Below the pieces are notes generated by a model. The model was not told the DNA's origin and searched no databases. It saw only the letters and a program-made list of their open reading frames with translations. From positions 1 through 64,000 of the forward strand of contig JAEWHT010000439.1 in assembly GCA_023387695.1 (NCBI GenBank): a DNA stretch of 64,000 bases, in the 5' to 3' direction. Both the position numbers and the translations under genes were made by a program. Every line of letters starts with the position of its first letter. The first letter of the stretch is position 1. Below, piece after piece: positions 35,046-44,042 of the stretch. This DNA is from Pseudomonadota bacterium. Its GTDB lineage: Bacteria; Pseudomonadota; Alphaproteobacteria; Rhizobiales; Xanthobacteraceae.

Positions 35046-36203
35046 ATGCAGGGGCAAGCCCGGTTGGCTGCCGGCCCGACCGAAGCAGGCGCAACGCCCT
35101 TCGGTCGTTCGCACAGCCTCGACTTCCTGCGCGGCCTCGCCATTGTCGGGGTGATGGCGATTCATGTTTCGCAATCCTTCCCGTCGAACATCCACGCCGT
35201 CGATTACGCTTTCATGTGCGGCTGGGCCGGCGTCAACGTGTTCTACTTCGTCAGCGCCATGACGATGTGCCTGATGTGGACGCGGCGTACCGAAACGAAC
35301 CCGACCCGCAAATTCTATATCCGCCGCTTCCTGCGCATCGCACCGCTGTTCTGGCTTGCGATCCCGGTCTATCTGGTCATCTACGGCACGGGACCGAGCT
35401 ACGATGCGCCCAATGGCGTCGGACCGCTTCAGGTGATCCTGACCGCGACGTTCCTGCACGGCTTTTGGCCTGATAGCATCAACAGCGTCGTGCCCGGCGA
35501 CTGGTCGATCGCAGCCGAGATGATGTTCTATCTCGTCTTCCCGTTCGTCATCACGGCATTCGGATCGCGCCGGCATCTGTACCTCACACTCGCAATCGTG
35601 CTGCATCTGGTGAATGTCTGCTTGTTCAAACCGTGGGCGTTCGCGCTGTTCTCGGCCTATTACGGGCCGGGCCAAGAAGCGTTCGTCTGGAACGCGCTGC
35701 ACCTCAGCTTCCTGAATCAGCTGCCGGTCTTCCTGATCGGGTGCGCGCTGTTCTTCGCGCTGCGCGACGGCTTTGCGAAATCGGACGCCGCGATCATTGC
35801 TTGCTTCATCGCGTTGTCCTTTGTCGCGAACCGCGCGACCGGGTCGCACGAGTTCAACTACCTCATGATCAACCTCGTGCTCGGCGCACTGGTGTTCTGG
35901 TGTATCCGCCTTGCGATCCGCCTGCAGCTGCTCGAGGCGCTCGGCCGCAACTCCTATTCGATGTACCTTTCGCACTTCGCGGTGATCTTTGGCCTGCGCC
36001 AGGTCTGGCCGTTCGCGGACGGGTTGACATCGCTGCTGCTTGCTTACGTCGTCGTCGCAGCCCTGAGCTATCTCGTCGCGCGCGCCACCTGGCATCTGAT
36101 CGAGCGGCGCGCGCAGGACCTCGCGCACCGCCTGACGTCTGCAGGATCGAACCGGTCCGCGATCCGGCCGACCATCGCGGCCCCGGCGACAGGCCTGCGC
36201 TGA
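35046..36203 (+). CDS. Acyltransferase family 3 (OafA-like membrane)
   Basis: A 385-residue membrane protein with about ten helices. The conserved R-x10-H motif near the N-terminus (SLDFLRGLAIVGVMAIH) and the TRKFYIRRFLRIAPLF motif that follows are diagnostic of acyltransferase family 3. Family members transfer acetyl, succinyl or other acyl groups from cytoplasmic donors to polysaccharides, lipids or small molecules. GGAGCAGG lies before ATG 35046. It lies 2 kb left of the exopolysaccharide locus and may act on the same polymer or another envelope glycan. The acyl donor is unknown. Confidence 0.85.
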   Translation: MQGQARLAAGPTEAGATPFGRSHSLDFLRGLAIVGVMAIHVSQSFPSNIHAVDYAFMCGWAGVNVFYFVSAMTMCLMWTRRTETNPTRKFYIRRFLRIAPLFWLAIPVYLVIYGTGPSYDAPNGVGPLQVILTATFLHGFWPDSINSVVPGDWSIAAEMMFYLVFPFVITAFGSRRHLYLTLAIVLHLVNVCLFKPWAFALFSAYYGPGQEAFVWNALHLSFLNQLPVFLIGCALFFALRDGFAKSDAAIIACFIALSFVANRATGSHEFNYLMINLVLGALVFWCIRLAIRLQLLEALGRNSYSMYLSHFAVIFGLRQVWPFADGLTSLLLAYVVVAALSYLVARATWHLIERRAQDLAHRLTSAGSNRSAIRPTIAAPATGLR

Positions 36204-36360
36204 GCGCCACACGCGGGCCGCTGGATGCGCTTGCCTCGCCGCGGCCTTCGCACCTACTCTGTGAGCTGAAGAGATTTTCGGGGCAGAATGGCCATCGGCC
36301 TTGCCGCCCGCGGCGGGCTCGATGCGATAAGCCACACCGGCTTCACACTGGAGTAGGTTC

Positions 36361-37209
36361 ATGGAAGTCATTCTGCTCGGCACCGGCGGTCCGCGCCCGG
36401 ACCCGCGCCGCATGGCGACGACGACATTGATCAGGCTCGGTGAGGAGAACATCCTGTTCGACGCAGGCCGTGGCGTCATGGTGCAGCTCCACAAGGCCGG
36501 CGTACCGCTCGGCGCGATCAACACTGTTTTTCTCACGCATCATCACTTCGACCACATCGGCGATCTCTACGATGTGATGCTGAATTCGTGGATGCACGGG
36601 CGCAAGGACGAGCTGCGGATCTACGGGCCGCCGGATACCGAACGGCTCGTCAACATGCTGGTGACGCAGGTCTATGACAAAGACATCGCCTGGCGCGATC
36701 AGGGCGAGCCGACCTTCGGCGGTTGGAAACCGGTGGTCTCAACCGACATTATTCCTGGCCCCGTTCTCGACACCGGCCGCTGGAAGATCAGCGCCGAGCT
36801 GGTCTCGCATGGCGACGGGCTGGACATGTCCCCGGCATTTCTCGCGCGCTGGATGTGTCTCGGCTATCGCTTCGAAGCTGAGGGCAAGGTTGTTGCGATT
36901 TCCGGCGACACCGTCCCCTGCCCCGGCCTCGAACGGTTGGCCGCGGGAGCCGACTTGCTGGTGCAGGTTTGCTTTCTGGCAACGCCCGAGATCAACAACG
37001 ATCACTTCCGAAGACTTGCGAAATACACGCTCGCCTGCGGCGACACCGTCGGCAAGGTCGCGGCCAAGGCCGGCGTCAAGAAGCTGGCGCTGACCCATCA
37101 TCGCCCACGGACCGACAATGCGATGCTGGAAGCATTGCTTGCCGATGTCAGGAAAGACTATTCCGGGCCCGTTGTGCTCGGCGAAGATCTCACGCGTATT
37201 GAGGTGTGA
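36361..37209 (+). CDS. Metallo-beta-lactamase-fold hydrolase (RNase Z-like branch)
   Basis: A 282-residue MBL-fold protein. The HxHxDH motif is LTHHHFDHIGDL, with further metal ligands His in ELVSHGD, Asp in AISGDTVPC and His in ALTHHRPR. It starts EVILLGTGGPRPDP, typical of the RNase Z/arylsulfatase-like branch, and does not carry the long C-terminal arm of true tRNase Z. The substrate is probably a phosphodiester, lactone or sulfate. It is a single gene converging on the mutarotase with 4 bp between stops. Confidence 0.85.
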   Translation: MEVILLGTGGPRPDPRRMATTTLIRLGEENILFDAGRGVMVQLHKAGVPLGAINTVFLTHHHFDHIGDLYDVMLNSWMHGRKDELRIYGPPDTERLVNMLVTQVYDKDIAWRDQGEPTFGGWKPVVSTDIIPGPVLDTGRWKISAELVSHGDGLDMSPAFLARWMCLGYRFEAEGKVVAISGDTVPCPGLERLAAGADLLVQVCFLATPEINNDHFRRLAKYTLACGDTVGKVAAKAGVKKLALTHHRPRTDNAMLEALLADVRKDYSGPVVLGEDLTRIEV

Positions 37210-37213
37210 GAGC

Positions 37214-38098
37214 TTAAGACATTCCGACATCGACACGGAACGACAATCGCTCCTCGGCACCCGGTGCGATGTGCATCAGGCCCGGCTTGTCGGTGAATTC
37301 ACCGTCGAAATCCTTGGGGCTGGCATAACCGCGCCAGGGTTCGAGGCAGAGGAACGGCGCGCCTGACGGCTTTGACCAGACGCCGAGCTCGCGAAAGCCG
37401 TGCCATGACATGTTGAGCCAAGGGCCGGTACCATCCGTTCGGGCGAAACGAACGGCATGGCTGTTCACGGGATCGAGGATGACGGCGTCGGTGGCGAACA
37501 GGGTTTCCGACAGAGGCAGCACAGTGCCCTGGACGGGACTCGGATCTGTTTCTGCGAGCAGGAGCCCGTCCTCGACGCGGTGAACCGGAGACGGTTCCTC
37601 GTTCGTGAATGCTAGCGCGTAGCTCTCCTTCGGCACGCCAGGTTGAAGCGGCCAGTTGAAAGCCGGATGACCGCCGACCGACACCGGCAAGGTCTCCTTG
37701 CCGGGATTGGCGATCGTCAGTGTGAGATCGAGACCTCTGTCGTCGAGTGCATAAGTCGCCGTCAGCCGAAACGCGAACGGATAGTTCGCGCGCGTCGCTT
37801 CGCTATCCTCAAACATGAGAGAACAACGGCTCTCGCTGCGTGCGACCCAGATGAACCGGCTGTCGCGCGCAAAGCCGTGCTGCGTCATCCGGTAAGTCTT
37901 GCCGAGATGCCGCATCTCGTCGTGGGCAAGACGCCCGACGATTGGAAACAGCAGCGGTGCATGGCGTTGCCACTCCGGCCCCGCTTGCCAGACGAACTCG
38001 GTGCCGTCGTTGTGCTTGAGCGAGCACATCTCGGCGCCGTGCGCCTTGATGGTCGCGGTGAGGGAGCCGTGGTGGAGGGTGTGAACGAGTTCATCCAT
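37214..38098 (-). CDS. Aldose 1-epimerase family protein (mutarotase)
   Basis: A 294-residue galactose-mutarotase-fold protein, the LacX-like branch. The start MDELVHTLHHGSLTATIKAHGAEM and the motifs HAPLLFPIVGRLA, QHGFARDSRF, and GGHPAFNWPL (His and Asp/Glu of the sugar site) are family typical. C-terminal CLEPWRGYASPKDF is the binding of the substrate end. It interconverts alpha and beta anomers of free sugars or acts on phosphosugars. It sits between an MBL-fold gene and the exopolysaccharide locus and may feed carbohydrate turnover. Confidence 0.85.
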   Translation of the reverse strand: MDELVHTLHHGSLTATIKAHGAEMCSLKHNDGTEFVWQAGPEWQRHAPLLFPIVGRLAHDEMRHLGKTYRMTQHGFARDSRFIWVARSESRCSLMFEDSEATRANYPFAFRLTATYALDDRGLDLTLTIANPGKETLPVSVGGHPAFNWPLQPGVPKESYALAFTNEEPSPVHRVEDGLLLAETDPSPVQGTVLPLSETLFATDAVILDPVNSHAVRFARTDGTGPWLNMSWHGFRELGVWSKPSGAPFLCLEPWRGYASPKDFDGEFTDKPGLMHIAPGAEERLSFRVDVGMS

Positions 38099-38300
38099 TC
38101 ATCTTCCTTACACCTGGCTGTCTAACTCATCAAGCGACGCGCGACTGCGATTGATCGAGAACATGCAACGAGCATCACGCAGATAGAAGCCTTTCTCTCG
38201 ACGCTGTTCGGACGTCGATCGATCACACTCGATTGCTACGACCGCGTCTGGAATAGCAGGTTCGAGAAAGGGCATCTCCACCACGCGGAAAAGCTACACC

Positions 38301-39935
38301 ATGACGATTGCTCGTAATGCATATTTTATAGCTCTCACTGTTTTTGTGCTGTTCGCCAGCAACCCGACCCGGGCCCAATCTCCATCGCGCACCGATGTGC
38401 TCGTCTACGGAGGCACAGCCGCCGGCGTCATCGCCGCCTATTCAGCTTCGCGTCAAGGTTTGCATGTCGTCCTGCTCGAACCGAGTCAACATCTCGGAGG
38501 CATGGTGACGGGTGGGCTCTCCGCCACCGACCTCGGAAATGTGCAGGTGATCGGCGGATACGCGAAACTGTTCTATCAACGCGTTGCCCAACACTACGGT
38601 CGCACGCATCTCGGCCGCGCGTCGGATTGGCTCTCGGAGCCACATGTATCCGAAGAGACGTTCGGTGCCATGCTCGGCGAAGCCGGCGTCGAAGTCGTCT
38701 TCGGTGCGCGATTGCGCGAACATAATGGCGTGGCGATTGAGAATCGCAACATCGTGTCTGTCACGAGCGAAGACGGACGCGAATGGCACGCCAAGGTTTT
38801 TGTTGATTGCAGTTACGAAGGGGATCTCCTCGCGCAATCCGGCGCGGCCTATACTTGGGGGCGCGAAAGCGCGCAGACCTACGGCGAAACGCTCGCGGGT
38901 GTCCGCACGATCACGCCGCAACATCAATTCAACTGGCCGATCCCGGCCTATCGCAACGACCATCAGCTCTATCCCGAGGTCTCACCCGGTCCACTACCCG
39001 CAGCCGGAAGCGGCGATCGGAGCGTCCAGGCTTACAACTATCGCCTCATTCTCACTGACGATCCGGCAAACCGCCTGCCGTTTCCCAGACCGGACGGCTA
39101 CGATCCGTCGCAATTCGCATTGCTCGCGCGATATTTGCAGGATTTTTCATCGCACACGGGACGTGAGCCCTCGCTGAGGGATGTTCTGTACCCGGTGCGG
39201 CTTCCGAACCACAAAGCCGACTTCAACAACAACGGGCCGTTCTCAAGCGACTATGTCGGCCACGCCGCCGCCTATCCGGACGCAAGTTACGAAAACAAGC
39301 AGCGGATCCGTGACGCGCATCTTCGCTACACGCAAGGACTGCTTTATTTCCTGGCTCAAGATCCGGCCGTGCCTGCGACACTCAAAGGACAGCTCAACCC
39401 CTGGGGCCTGCCCAAGGACGAATTCGCGGACAGTGATCACTGGCCGCGGGAATTGTACATCCGCGAGGGGCGACGCATGATCGGAGACTATGTCGTCAGG
39501 CAGGCGGACCTGCAGACGAGCCGTACGAAGCCGGACTCGATCGGCATGGGCTCGTACAACAGCGACTCCCACAACGTCCAGCGCGTTGCGATGCCGGATG
39601 GATCGGTACGCAACGAGGGAGACATGCAGGTCGCTGTCCAACCCTACCAAATCCCTTATCGGGTCATGACGCCGCGCAAGGACCAGACGCAAAACTTGCT
39701 GGTGCCGGTCTGCCTGTCTGCGTCCCATGTCGCCTATTCCTCACTGCGCATGGAGCCGCAATTCATGATCCTTGGTCAGGCCGCAGGCGTTGCCGCGGCG
39801 CTCGCGGCGCAAGGCGGCGTACCAGTACAGGACGTTCCGATTGCACGGCTGCAACGCGCATTGTTGAAGACCGGGGCTGTGCTCGACCTTCCCGAAGACG
39901 GCGTCTTCGGTGCCGCCTTTGCGTTGCCCGACTAG
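38301..39935 (+). CDS. Secreted FAD-dependent oxidoreductase (xanthan-lyase-like)
   Basis: A 544-residue protein with an apparent Sec signal peptide (FIALTVFVLFASNPTRAQ). It continues with an FAD-binding Rossmann fold: TDVLVYGGTAAGVIAAYSASRQGLHVVLLEP, then HLGGMVTGGLSATDLG, typical of the FAD-dependent oxidoreductase family 12831, which includes annotated xanthan-lyase-like proteins. The second half contains YRVMTPRKDQTQNLLVPVCLSASHVAYSSLRMEPQFMILGQAAG, the family's conserved C-terminal FAD contacts. An exported flavoprotein at the edge of an exopolysaccharide locus might act on polymer or on sugar acids; its specific activity is unknown. Confidence 0.75.
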   Translation: MTIARNAYFIALTVFVLFASNPTRAQSPSRTDVLVYGGTAAGVIAAYSASRQGLHVVLLEPSQHLGGMVTGGLSATDLGNVQVIGGYAKLFYQRVAQHYGRTHLGRASDWLSEPHVSEETFGAMLGEAGVEVVFGARLREHNGVAIENRNIVSVTSEDGREWHAKVFVDCSYEGDLLAQSGAAYTWGRESAQTYGETLAGVRTITPQHQFNWPIPAYRNDHQLYPEVSPGPLPAAGSGDRSVQAYNYRLILTDDPANRLPFPRPDGYDPSQFALLARYLQDFSSHTGREPSLRDVLYPVRLPNHKADFNNNGPFSSDYVGHAAAYPDASYENKQRIRDAHLRYTQGLLYFLAQDPAVPATLKGQLNPWGLPKDEFADSDHWPRELYIREGRRMIGDYVVRQADLQTSRTKPDSIGMGSYNSDSHNVQRVAMPDGSVRNEGDMQVAVQPYQIPYRVMTPRKDQTQNLLVPVCLSASHVAYSSLRMEPQFMILGQAAGVAAALAAQGGVPVQDVPIARLQRALLKTGAVLDLPEDGVFGAAFALPD

Positions 39936-40071
39936 CACGGGTTCCACCGGCAGGCGTCTCCCACAATTTCGTCGCGATTGGTTCACGCGCCCATTTCCCA
40001 GACGCATTTTCGCGCGGTCATATTTCCGTGGCTAACAATTGCTCTGTACGGATCATCGGCTGGCCTGATCC

Positions 40072-41226
40072 ATGCAACGCCCGAGCATCATGACCATACA
40101 GACTTCGAAGAGCTCTCCTGCGAACACTGGGAACCAAACCTTCTTCATCAACGGTCGCTTTCTGTCACAAGCGCTGACGGGCGTTCAGCGCTATGCCGCC
40201 GAAATCGTCAAAGCGATCGACCGCGCATTGGCCTCGGGCCGGTTCCCGGCGAGACTCCATGACACCGAGTGGCAATTGCTCGTTCCACCCGACGCACGCG
40301 AGTTGCCCGCGCTCAAGAAGATATCCGTTCGAACCATTGGGCGTTTTGGTGGACACGCCTGGGATCAGATCGATCTGGCGCGCGCCAGCCGGGGCGGACG
40401 CTTGATCAGCCTCGCCAATTCCGGCCCGGTGTTTCATCGCGACCAGATTGTGGTCATTCATGACGCGCAAGTCTTTCGTCGCCCGGACTTCTTTGGCTGG
40501 CGCTACCGGACGGCGCATCGCCTGATCGATCGGTTGCTCGCGCGGAATGCGACCATCGCGACGGTCTCGAATTTCTCGCGCAACGAACTCGCAGCGTCGC
40601 TCGATCATGACGCCTCCGCGATTCCCGTTTTTTCCAACAGCGCCGAGCATTTTGCGTCGACGGAGCCGGATTATACGATTCTCAATCGGCTAAGCCTCAG
40701 ACCGAACAGCTATTTCCTCTTCATCGGCTCGCGAACCAAGAACAAGAATCTCTCCGTTGCCGTTCATGCGATGGATCTACTGAAGCGGCCGGATATTCCG
40801 CTGGTGATCGTCGGTGGCAATAACAGCAGCGTCTTCCAGGACAATCTCAGCGAAGCGAGTGCGAACCACATCCTGGCAGGTCGCTTGACCGACAATGAGA
40901 TCGCGGCGCTATACCAACGCGCCCTGGCGTTCGTCTTCCCTTCTCTCTATGAGGGCTTCGGCGTGCCGCCGCTCGAGGCGATGCTGTTCGGCTGCCCGGT
41001 CATTGCTTCGACCGCCGACGCTGTCATGGAAACCTGCGGCGATGCTGCTGCCTATTTCGACGCCACCGATGCGGATGCACTGTGCGCGCGTATGCAGGAG
41101 CGGCTGGCTGCAGGCAAAATTTCAGATGACGAGCGCGGCAAGCAGCAGAATCGTATCGCGATTTACTCATGGCAGCGATCAGCCGACGCATTGCTGCAAT
41201 TTCTGGCACAACCGCGCGTCAACTGA
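40072..41226 (+). CDS. Glycosyltransferase family 4
   Basis: A 384-residue cytosolic or peripheral GT-B glycosyltransferase. N-terminal acceptor half FINGRFLSQALTGVQRYAAEIV (typical of mannosyl- and rhamnosyltransferases of GT4) and C-terminal donor half with FIGSRTKNKN, the E-x7-E motif FPSLYEGFGVPPLEAMLFGCPVIAS. It probably adds one sugar to the lipid-linked repeat unit from a nucleotide-sugar. It is the first transferase of the exopolysaccharide locus. ATG 40072 is used; ATG 40090 is an alternative. Donor and linkage are unknown. Confidence 0.88.
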   Translation: MQRPSIMTIQTSKSSPANTGNQTFFINGRFLSQALTGVQRYAAEIVKAIDRALASGRFPARLHDTEWQLLVPPDARELPALKKISVRTIGRFGGHAWDQIDLARASRGGRLISLANSGPVFHRDQIVVIHDAQVFRRPDFFGWRYRTAHRLIDRLLARNATIATVSNFSRNELAASLDHDASAIPVFSNSAEHFASTEPDYTILNRLSLRPNSYFLFIGSRTKNKNLSVAVHAMDLLKRPDIPLVIVGGNNSSVFQDNLSEASANHILAGRLTDNEIAALYQRALAFVFPSLYEGFGVPPLEAMLFGCPVIASTADAVMETCGDAAAYFDATDADALCARMQERLAAGKISDDERGKQQNRIAIYSWQRSADALLQFLAQPRVN

Positions 41227-41409
41227 TGCGAGCAATTCAACAAAATGCTCGTCGTCGCATTTCGTTCCAAACAAAATCAAATTCTTTTTGCGCGCGACGA
41301 TGGCAAATGCGAGACGTGCGGCGCAACAAGACCACACCGCTGTCAAATTATTGCTCCGTATTGGGAGGAACGTTCACACATCTGCTGATGCCTATGAGAG
41401 GACTTCGCG

Positions 41410-42573
41410 ATGTCTGGCTCGCTCCAACGACCGATTAAAGTGCTGCACGTCGCTGAGACGATCCGGGGCGGAATTGCGAGCTACCTGAATGAGCTGCACC
41501 CGCAACAGGAGGCGAGCTTCGGCGCCGGCAACGTACACTATATCGTGCCTTCGGATCATCGCAGCGATCTCGCCGTTGATGACACCGAGGTGACGACATT
41601 CGAGCGATCCGGCCGCAGCGTCTCTGGTCTCTTCCAGCTGCTGCGTGCGAGCCTGCAAGCGATCGACGTATTTAGGCCTGATGTTGTGCACCTGCACTCG
41701 TCGTTTGCAGGTCTCGTTCTCCGCCCCGCGCTCGCAGCAAGGCCTCAGGCTCCGAGTGTCATCTATTGTCCACACGGCTGGGCTTTTTCGCGCGAGACCG
41801 GCCGGTTGAGTCATCAGGTCGCAAAGGCGGCAGAAAATCTCCTGGCGAGAACCACCGAACGCATCATCTGCATTTCGGCAGACGAGTTCAACGAAGCCGT
41901 CCGCGCCGGCATTCCTGCCGATCGCCTGACGCTCGTCCACAATGGCATCTCGAAGACACGTCCGGAGCCGCAGCCGGTCGCCGCGCTCTGGCCAACCAAA
42001 AAGACCAAGGTGTTGTTCGTCGGGCGACTGGATCGGCAGAAGGGTTTCGATTTGCTGATTGAAGCGGCACGACGGCTCGAGGATGTGCTCGACGTCCGCA
42101 TCGTCGGCGCCTCCGTCGTCAACAAGTTCCAGGGACCCGCCGTCCCCTCCAACATCACCCTGCTCGGCTGGCTCGATCGCCGCGAGATCGAAACGCATTT
42201 GGAAGCGGCCGATCTCGTCGTGATTCCCTCGCGCTGGGAGGCTTTCGGCCTGGTCGCGCTGGAAGCGATGCGCGCAGCGAAGCCGATTTTGGCGTTTCGC
42301 ATCGGCGCACTGCCGGAGATCGTCGTTGACGGCGTCACAGGTACGCTGTGCGAACCGGTCTCCGCCGACCAGCTCGTCGAGGGCTTTCGCCGTATGCTCG
42401 AGCTCGACCTGAAAGTCCTGGGCTATCGCGGCTACGACCGCTTCAAGCAATATTATGATGTGCAGAAGACACATCGTCAGCTCCAGCAAGTCTATTTGGA
42501 CGTGCTGCAGAGCGACAAACGTCGGCCAGAGAAGCAACCTCAACTCCAGTCGGATCTTTCCAGCAATATGTAA
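41410..42573 (+). CDS. Glycosyltransferase family 4
   Basis: A 387-residue GT4 enzyme. The glycine loop near the N-terminus is HVAETIRGGIASYLNEL; DVVHLHSSFAGL is the acceptor strand; donor-site motifs are VLFVGRLDRQKGFDLLIEAARRL and PSRWEAFGLVALEAMRAAKPILAF. It is the second sugar transferase of the locus, 183 bp after the first. The gap holds no gene but has AT-richer sequence with TTGCGCG-like words. The donor is not indicated. Confidence 0.88.
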   Translation: MSGSLQRPIKVLHVAETIRGGIASYLNELHPQQEASFGAGNVHYIVPSDHRSDLAVDDTEVTTFERSGRSVSGLFQLLRASLQAIDVFRPDVVHLHSSFAGLVLRPALAARPQAPSVIYCPHGWAFSRETGRLSHQVAKAAENLLARTTERIICISADEFNEAVRAGIPADRLTLVHNGISKTRPEPQPVAALWPTKKTKVLFVGRLDRQKGFDLLIEAARRLEDVLDVRIVGASVVNKFQGPAVPSNITLLGWLDRREIETHLEAADLVVIPSRWEAFGLVALEAMRAAKPILAFRIGALPEIVVDGVTGTLCEPVSADQLVEGFRRMLELDLKVLGYRGYDRFKQYYDVQKTHRQLQQVYLDVLQSDKRRPEKQPQLQSDLSSNM

Positions 42574-42636
42574 GCGGGGGCGAGCCAGATCCCTGACGTA
42601 GCGTGAGCGAGGACCGCGGTGGGCGCGATCTAGACG

Positions 42637-43965
42637 ATGCACAGCACTTTGAAGAGCGCCACTCGGCAGACCGTCGCGTGGCTCACCACGATCGGCCTGT
42701 TGACGTCTTGCGCGTTGGCTCAATCGGCACAGCCGCTGGATAGCAAGTTTCTACTTGGCGTTGGCACGCATCAGGGACTGGGCGGTCCGGTCAGTTCGCG
42801 CGGCTACGTGCCGTCGATCAATATCGGCCAGATCAAGGAATTGGGCGTCAACGCGTTCCGCGACGATTTTCCCTGGTCAGATTTCGAACAGGGCGGAGGC
42901 CGGATGGGCTTCACGCCACAGCTTGGCCGACTGGATGCGCAGATTAAATCCGGCGTTGCGCGTCCCTTCCTCATTCTCGCATTCGGCCATCATCTCGTTC
43001 CGAATTCGATGCCGCCCACCACAGATGAGGCGCGGCGGCGGTTTGCCGCCTATGCATCCGCGGCGGCGCGCTCGGTCGCGGCACAGCGCCCGATCTTCGA
43101 ACTCTGGAATGAATGGAACCTGGCGGCCAAGAAGGATGCGGCGTTTTCCGTCGACAACTATCTGGCCCTGGCAAAGGTGGTGCAGCCGGCCGTGAAACAA
43201 GCTGCACCCGACGCCCCCTTGGTCGTTGGCGCGATCGGCGACGACCCCGGCTGGAGCTGGACTGAGCGGATGCTGCAATCAGGCATCCTCGGATATGCCG
43301 ATGGCGTCTCGATCCATCTCTATAATTTCTGCATGGGACCGGCCAAACGCACATCGGCCGAAGTCGTCGACCGGCTGACCGCCTTTCACCGCATGGTCAG
43401 CCAGGCCAGCGGCAATCCGGCGTTCCCAATCTATGTGACCGAGGCCGGCTGGCCCACGGCGACCAATAAATGCGGCGTCGACGAGCAGGCAGAGGCCGAC
43501 AACATGGCCCAGCTGATCCTCTGGGCCTCGACGGCGTCATCCTGGCTCAAAGGCATCTGGCTTTACGAACTCAGGGATAGCGGCACGAATGCCACCGACC
43601 TCGAGCACAATTTCGGGCTCTATCGGTTTGACAACTCCCCGAAGCCGGCGGCCTGCGCCGTTCGCGACGCATGGGCGTTCATCCGCTCCAGCACCAGCGC
43701 GCAAGAGAAGAAGCTGCCTGGCGGCGTCGTTGCGATCGTCGCCGCGACGCCGGCCGGCCAACGGATCGCGATCTGGTCTCCTGATCCAACCCAACGCTAT
43801 TCGGTGCGGCTTCGCGCGAGCGCGCCTGACGCGACCTATGGCAATCCCTGCGACGCCGAGACAAGGACTGCGTCCGGCGTGTGGATGCCGGTGTCGCGGA
43901 CGCCGCTCCTGATCAGCGCAAAAACGTCCGGCACTGTCGACTTCGACGTCCGAGCCGAGAGGTGA
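42637..43965 (+). CDS. Secreted clan-A glycoside hydrolase
   Basis: A 442-residue exported protein. A signal peptide (TIGLLTSCALAQS) is followed by a TIM-barrel glycoside hydrolase of the GH-A clan: acid/base Glu159 in IFELWNEWN and nucleophile Glu269 in IYVTEAGWPT, as in GH5/GH39/GH53-like families. It has the barrel-start GTHQGLGG and the late helix GIWLYELRDSG. A C-terminal beta domain (GVVAIVAATPAGQRIAIWS) follows. Its position among glycosyltransferases implies trimming or turnover of the exopolysaccharide, as with ExsH/PlyA-type enzymes (inference). The related N-domain in the 47129 gene makes two such enzymes in one locus. Confidence 0.85.
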   Translation: MHSTLKSATRQTVAWLTTIGLLTSCALAQSAQPLDSKFLLGVGTHQGLGGPVSSRGYVPSINIGQIKELGVNAFRDDFPWSDFEQGGGRMGFTPQLGRLDAQIKSGVARPFLILAFGHHLVPNSMPPTTDEARRRFAAYASAAARSVAAQRPIFELWNEWNLAAKKDAAFSVDNYLALAKVVQPAVKQAAPDAPLVVGAIGDDPGWSWTERMLQSGILGYADGVSIHLYNFCMGPAKRTSAEVVDRLTAFHRMVSQASGNPAFPIYVTEAGWPTATNKCGVDEQAEADNMAQLILWASTASSWLKGIWLYELRDSGTNATDLEHNFGLYRFDNSPKPAACAVRDAWAFIRSSTSAQEKKLPGGVVAIVAATPAGQRIAIWSPDPTQRYSVRLRASAPDATYGNPCDAETRTASGVWMPVSRTPLLISAKTSGTVDFDVRAER

Positions 43966-44042
43966 GCAATGACGGGAGCAGGCTGATCGATACAGCACGG
44001 CTCAGATGATTTCCTTCTTTTTTGAACGATGAGATTGGTCCA

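Noticed and set aside
34992..36536. A 514-codon open frame antisense to the acyltransferase at 35046
   Set aside because: The sense strand has the R-x10-H acyltransferase motif and a ribosome site; the antisense product is low-complexity charged sequence.
36361..37209. Annotation as true tRNase Z
   Set aside because: The MBL motif fits, but I do not see the flexible exosite arm that marks RNase Z, so only the fold is assigned.
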